A DNA stretch of 64,000 bases from contig NZ_PVZF01000003.1 of NCBI RefSeq assembly GCF_003002055.1, positions 124,001 to 188,000 on the forward strand, read 5' to 3'. Of this stretch, positions 62,361 to 64,000 are shown one piece after another. Position 1 is the first letter of the stretch. Every line of letters begins with the position of its first letter. The translations under genes and the position numbers were made by a program. The notes under the pieces are model-generated. The model was given only the letters and a program-made list of their open reading frames with translations. It made no database searches and had not been told where the DNA came from. The DNA comes from Kineococcus rhizosphaerae (GTDB lineage: Bacteria > Actinomycetota > Actinomycetes > Actinomycetales > Kineococcaceae).

Positions 62361-62476
62361 AGCTTCTTCCGTTCGCTCGGGCGGTCCGCTCTGGCCGGCG
62401 GCTTCACGTCGCGCCACACACGACTCCGTCGGAGCGGCGCGACGCTCCAGCCGCCGTCGCGGCCCTGCTCGCTCAC
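62357..62476 (-). repeat. Inter-cistronic element with 39-codon frame, copy B
   Basis: The gap between the binding protein and permease genes is one open frame of 39 codons. It starts GTG inside the upstream TGA and ends TGA inside the downstream GTG. The peptide begins V-S-E-Q-G-R-D-G-G-W and has R16-R-S-R19, aligned without gaps to copy A at 28072-28194. DNA shared with copy A includes CCGACGGAGTCG and GAGCGAAC before the downstream start. It is either a spreading coupling element or a small peptide gene. Confidence 0.5.
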
Positions 62477-63786
62477 AGCTGCGCCTGTTCCAGGATGCGG
62501 TCGAAGTCCTTCTGGCCCTGCTCGAGGGCCCCGTCGAGGTCGCCGTCGAAGACCGCCCGGCGGAACGCCGCGATCCACGGCGAGTCCTGCTGGTTGAACA
62601 GCAGGTTGTAGGCCAGCGTCGTCGGCGCGTACGCCCCGGCGATCCCGTCCAGCGGCGCGACGGCCAGCGGGAACGTGCGCCGGTACTCGTCGGTGGCGGC
62701 GTCGGAGCGGACCGGGATGTACCCGCCCGCGGGCAGGTTGGCCTGCTGCGGCAGGTCGAGGGCGAACTTGGCGAACTGCCACGCCCCCGAGGCGTTCGGC
62801 GCCCCGCGCGGGATGCAGAGGTTGTCGCCACCGGCGAACGTCGCCCGGCCCCCGTCGGGTCCGGGCAGCAGCACGACACCCGTCTTGGCCCGCATCTCCT
62901 CCGAGGCGTTCAGCGCCGCCACCGAGAAGTTCGCCGGGATCATCCCGACCTTGCCGTCGCGGAAGTCGGCCCCCCAGCGCGAGCCGTCGCCGGAGAAGTT
63001 CGCCTGCGGCATCAGCTTCTCCGTCCACAGCGTCCGGTAGAACGCGAACGTGCGCCGGACGGCGTCGTTGTCCTTCATCGAGCCCCGCTGCGCGCCCACG
63101 TCGCCCACGACGTTCGGCATCTTCGCGGCCCAGATGTGCGGCTGGACGACGAACCCGAGGATGCCCGCGGCGTTGCCGTCGACGGACCAGCCGTAGGTCC
63201 CCTCCCCCAGCTCCCCGATCGCGCGGGCCGCCTCGAGCAGGCCGTCGAGGTCCTGCGTCTGCTCCACCGGGTCCAGCCCCGCCCGCTCGAACAGCTCGGT
63301 GTTGTAGAACAACGCCGAGTTGTCCGCGATGTAGGGCACGCCGTAGTGCCGGCCGTTCCGCGTCGCCAGGCCCAGCTGGCCGGGGTTGAGCTGTGCGGCG
63401 AAGTCGAGCTGCTGCACGAGCGGGGTGAGGTCGGTGAACGAGTCGCGGTAGATGAACAGCATCGAGTTGATGTCGTCGATGTCGACGATGTCCGGGACGT
63501 TCCCGCCCCGGATCGCCGTCGCCAGCTTCGTGACGTACTGACCGTCCAGGACGGGCGTGACCTCGACGGTCACGGCGTCCTGGGACGCGTTGAACGCGTC
63601 GACGACCTGCCGGACCCCGACGACCGTCGCCGCCCGGCACCACAGCCGCACGGTCCCGGTCGCGTCCTCGCCGAAACCGGCGGCACTCACGTCGGCCTCG
63701 GGCAGGGCGGACGCGCACCCCGGCAGCAGCGCTGCCAGGGCCGCGAGCCCGCCCAGCCCGAGGACGTCCCTGCGGTGGAGCTCCAT
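62473..63786 (-). CDS. Sugar ABC transporter substrate-binding lipoprotein
   Basis: This 437-residue family 1 extracellular binding protein has an N-terminal R-R-D-V-L-G-L-G-G (possible Tat signal) and lipobox L-L-P-G-C with Cys24. V-D-A-F-N-A-S-Q-D near 62 and A-L-F-Y-N-T-E-L-F-E-R-A-G-L near 165 are typical of sugar-binding proteins. The ligand is probably an oligosaccharide containing arabinofuranose, given the neighbouring GH127 gene. ATG 63786 has GAGGTGC upstream. It precedes the two permease genes and follows the GH127 gene in the same direction. Confidence 0.93.
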   Translation of the reverse strand: MELHRRDVLGLGGLAALAALLPGCASALPEADVSAAGFGEDATGTVRLWCRAATVVGVRQVVDAFNASQDAVTVEVTPVLDGQYVTKLATAIRGGNVPDIVDIDDINSMLFIYRDSFTDLTPLVQQLDFAAQLNPGQLGLATRNGRHYGVPYIADNSALFYNTELFERAGLDPVEQTQDLDGLLEAARAIGELGEGTYGWSVDGNAAGILGFVVQPHIWAAKMPNVVGDVGAQRGSMKDNDAVRRTFAFYRTLWTEKLMPQANFSGDGSRWGADFRDGKVGMIPANFSVAALNASEEMRAKTGVVLLPGPDGGRATFAGGDNLCIPRGAPNASGAWQFAKFALDLPQQANLPAGGYIPVRSDAATDEYRRTFPLAVAPLDGIAGAYAPTTLAYNLLFNQQDSPWIAAFRRAVFDGDLDGALEQGQKDFDRILEQAQL

Positions 63787-63810
63787 CGCACCTCCTCGAA
63801 CGTCGTGGGA

Positions 63811-64000
63811 TCAGGCCCGGGGGAACCAGACCCGCATGGCTCCCAGTTCCCGGTTCGCCCAGGCGTAGTACGGGATCGCCGGGACGGTGAGGGTCTCGTC
63901 CGCGCCCTGCGGGGCCGGGTCGTCGCCGGCCGGCCGGTACAGCGGGCCGGTCGCGGCGGACAGGGCCGCGTGGACGGGCAGCTGCAGCACCGTGACCCCC
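63811..64000 (-). CDS. GH127-type beta-L-arabinofuranosidase, C-terminal fragment
   Basis: Only the last 62 codons or so are inside the window; the gene continues past base 64000 and ends TGA at 63813-63811. The end reads T-V-P-A-I-P-Y-Y-A-W-A-N-R-E-L-G-A-M-R-V-W-F-P, closely matching the conserved C-terminal segment of GH127/DUF1680 proteins. These remove beta-L-arabinofuranose from glycans. Its position upstream of a sugar importer supports arabinoside use. Confidence 0.75.
   Translation of the reverse strand, partial: GVTVLQLPVHAALSAATGPLYRPAGDDPAPQGADETLTVPAIPYYAWANRELGAMRVWFPRA

Overview
This window is very GC-rich, shows strong third-position G/C bias in its genes, uses many GTG starts and packs genes tightly with 4-base stop/start overlaps. 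Together with the gene families present (YczR/YczE pair, ElaA-type GNAT, DUF3151, F420-type luciferase-like oxidoreductase, GlnR-like boxes) this points to an actinobacterial chromosome. A Kineococcus-like member of the Kineosporiaceae is my best guess from general resemblance only. I see no tRNA, rRNA, CRISPR array, prophage or transposase. The window is metabolic chromosome rather than a mobile island.

Region 0.3-10.9 kb is a methylated-amine and one-carbon block. It holds a glycine-betaine Rieske demethylase with its reductase, a BCCT carrier, a Rieske ferredoxin, dimethylglycine oxidase, PurU, and IclR, GntR and Lrp regulators. From 11 to 17.2 kb there are chorismate synthase, a TetR-controlled MMPL exporter with an unusual C-terminal extension, and a small autoregulated-looking HTH protein. 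From 17.2 to 30.8 kb come a LacI/GH10 xylanase pair, purA, DUF3151, a large SpoIIE-type phosphatase with a divergent STAS protein, class II aldolase, a DJ-1/PfpI protein, an F420-type oxidoreductase, a cupin-XRE regulator and a secreted beta-helix protein.

From 30.8 to 38.1 kb one minus-strand operon (glnT, three glutamate-synthase-like genes, HutD/Ves, a monomeric sarcosine-oxidase-type flavoprotein, an M20 amidohydrolase) resembles the N-methylglutamate pathway, with a single-chain oxidase where the four-subunit dehydrogenase is expected. A GlnR-like box lies upstream. From 38.1 to 46.7 kb an NCS1 nucleobase-type permease faces a GntR regulator, a flavin reductase, two DUF1185 paralogues, an alpha/beta hydrolase, an aldehyde dehydrogenase, a luciferase-like monooxygenase and a stand-alone flavokinase. 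Four copies of a TGGCATGCCA-like site tie the permease, regulator and catabolic genes into one apparent regulon. I regard this as the best candidate for an undescribed system.

From 46.8 to 64 kb there are a DUF559 protein, a DHFR-like reductase, a fused FAD/Fe-S D-lactate-type dehydrogenase, a module of SPFH protein, NAD-kinase-like protein and NrtR-like Nudix regulator, a three-gene ABC-2 exporter with its small regulator, YciI, the YczE/YczR pair, and a sugar importer next to a GH127 arabinofuranosidase fragment. Two approximately 115-bp elements, each carrying a related 39-40-codon reading frame overlapping its neighbours by GTGA, sit between co-oriented gene pairs. A family of AGGTGTGCCT palindromes sits at gene ends.
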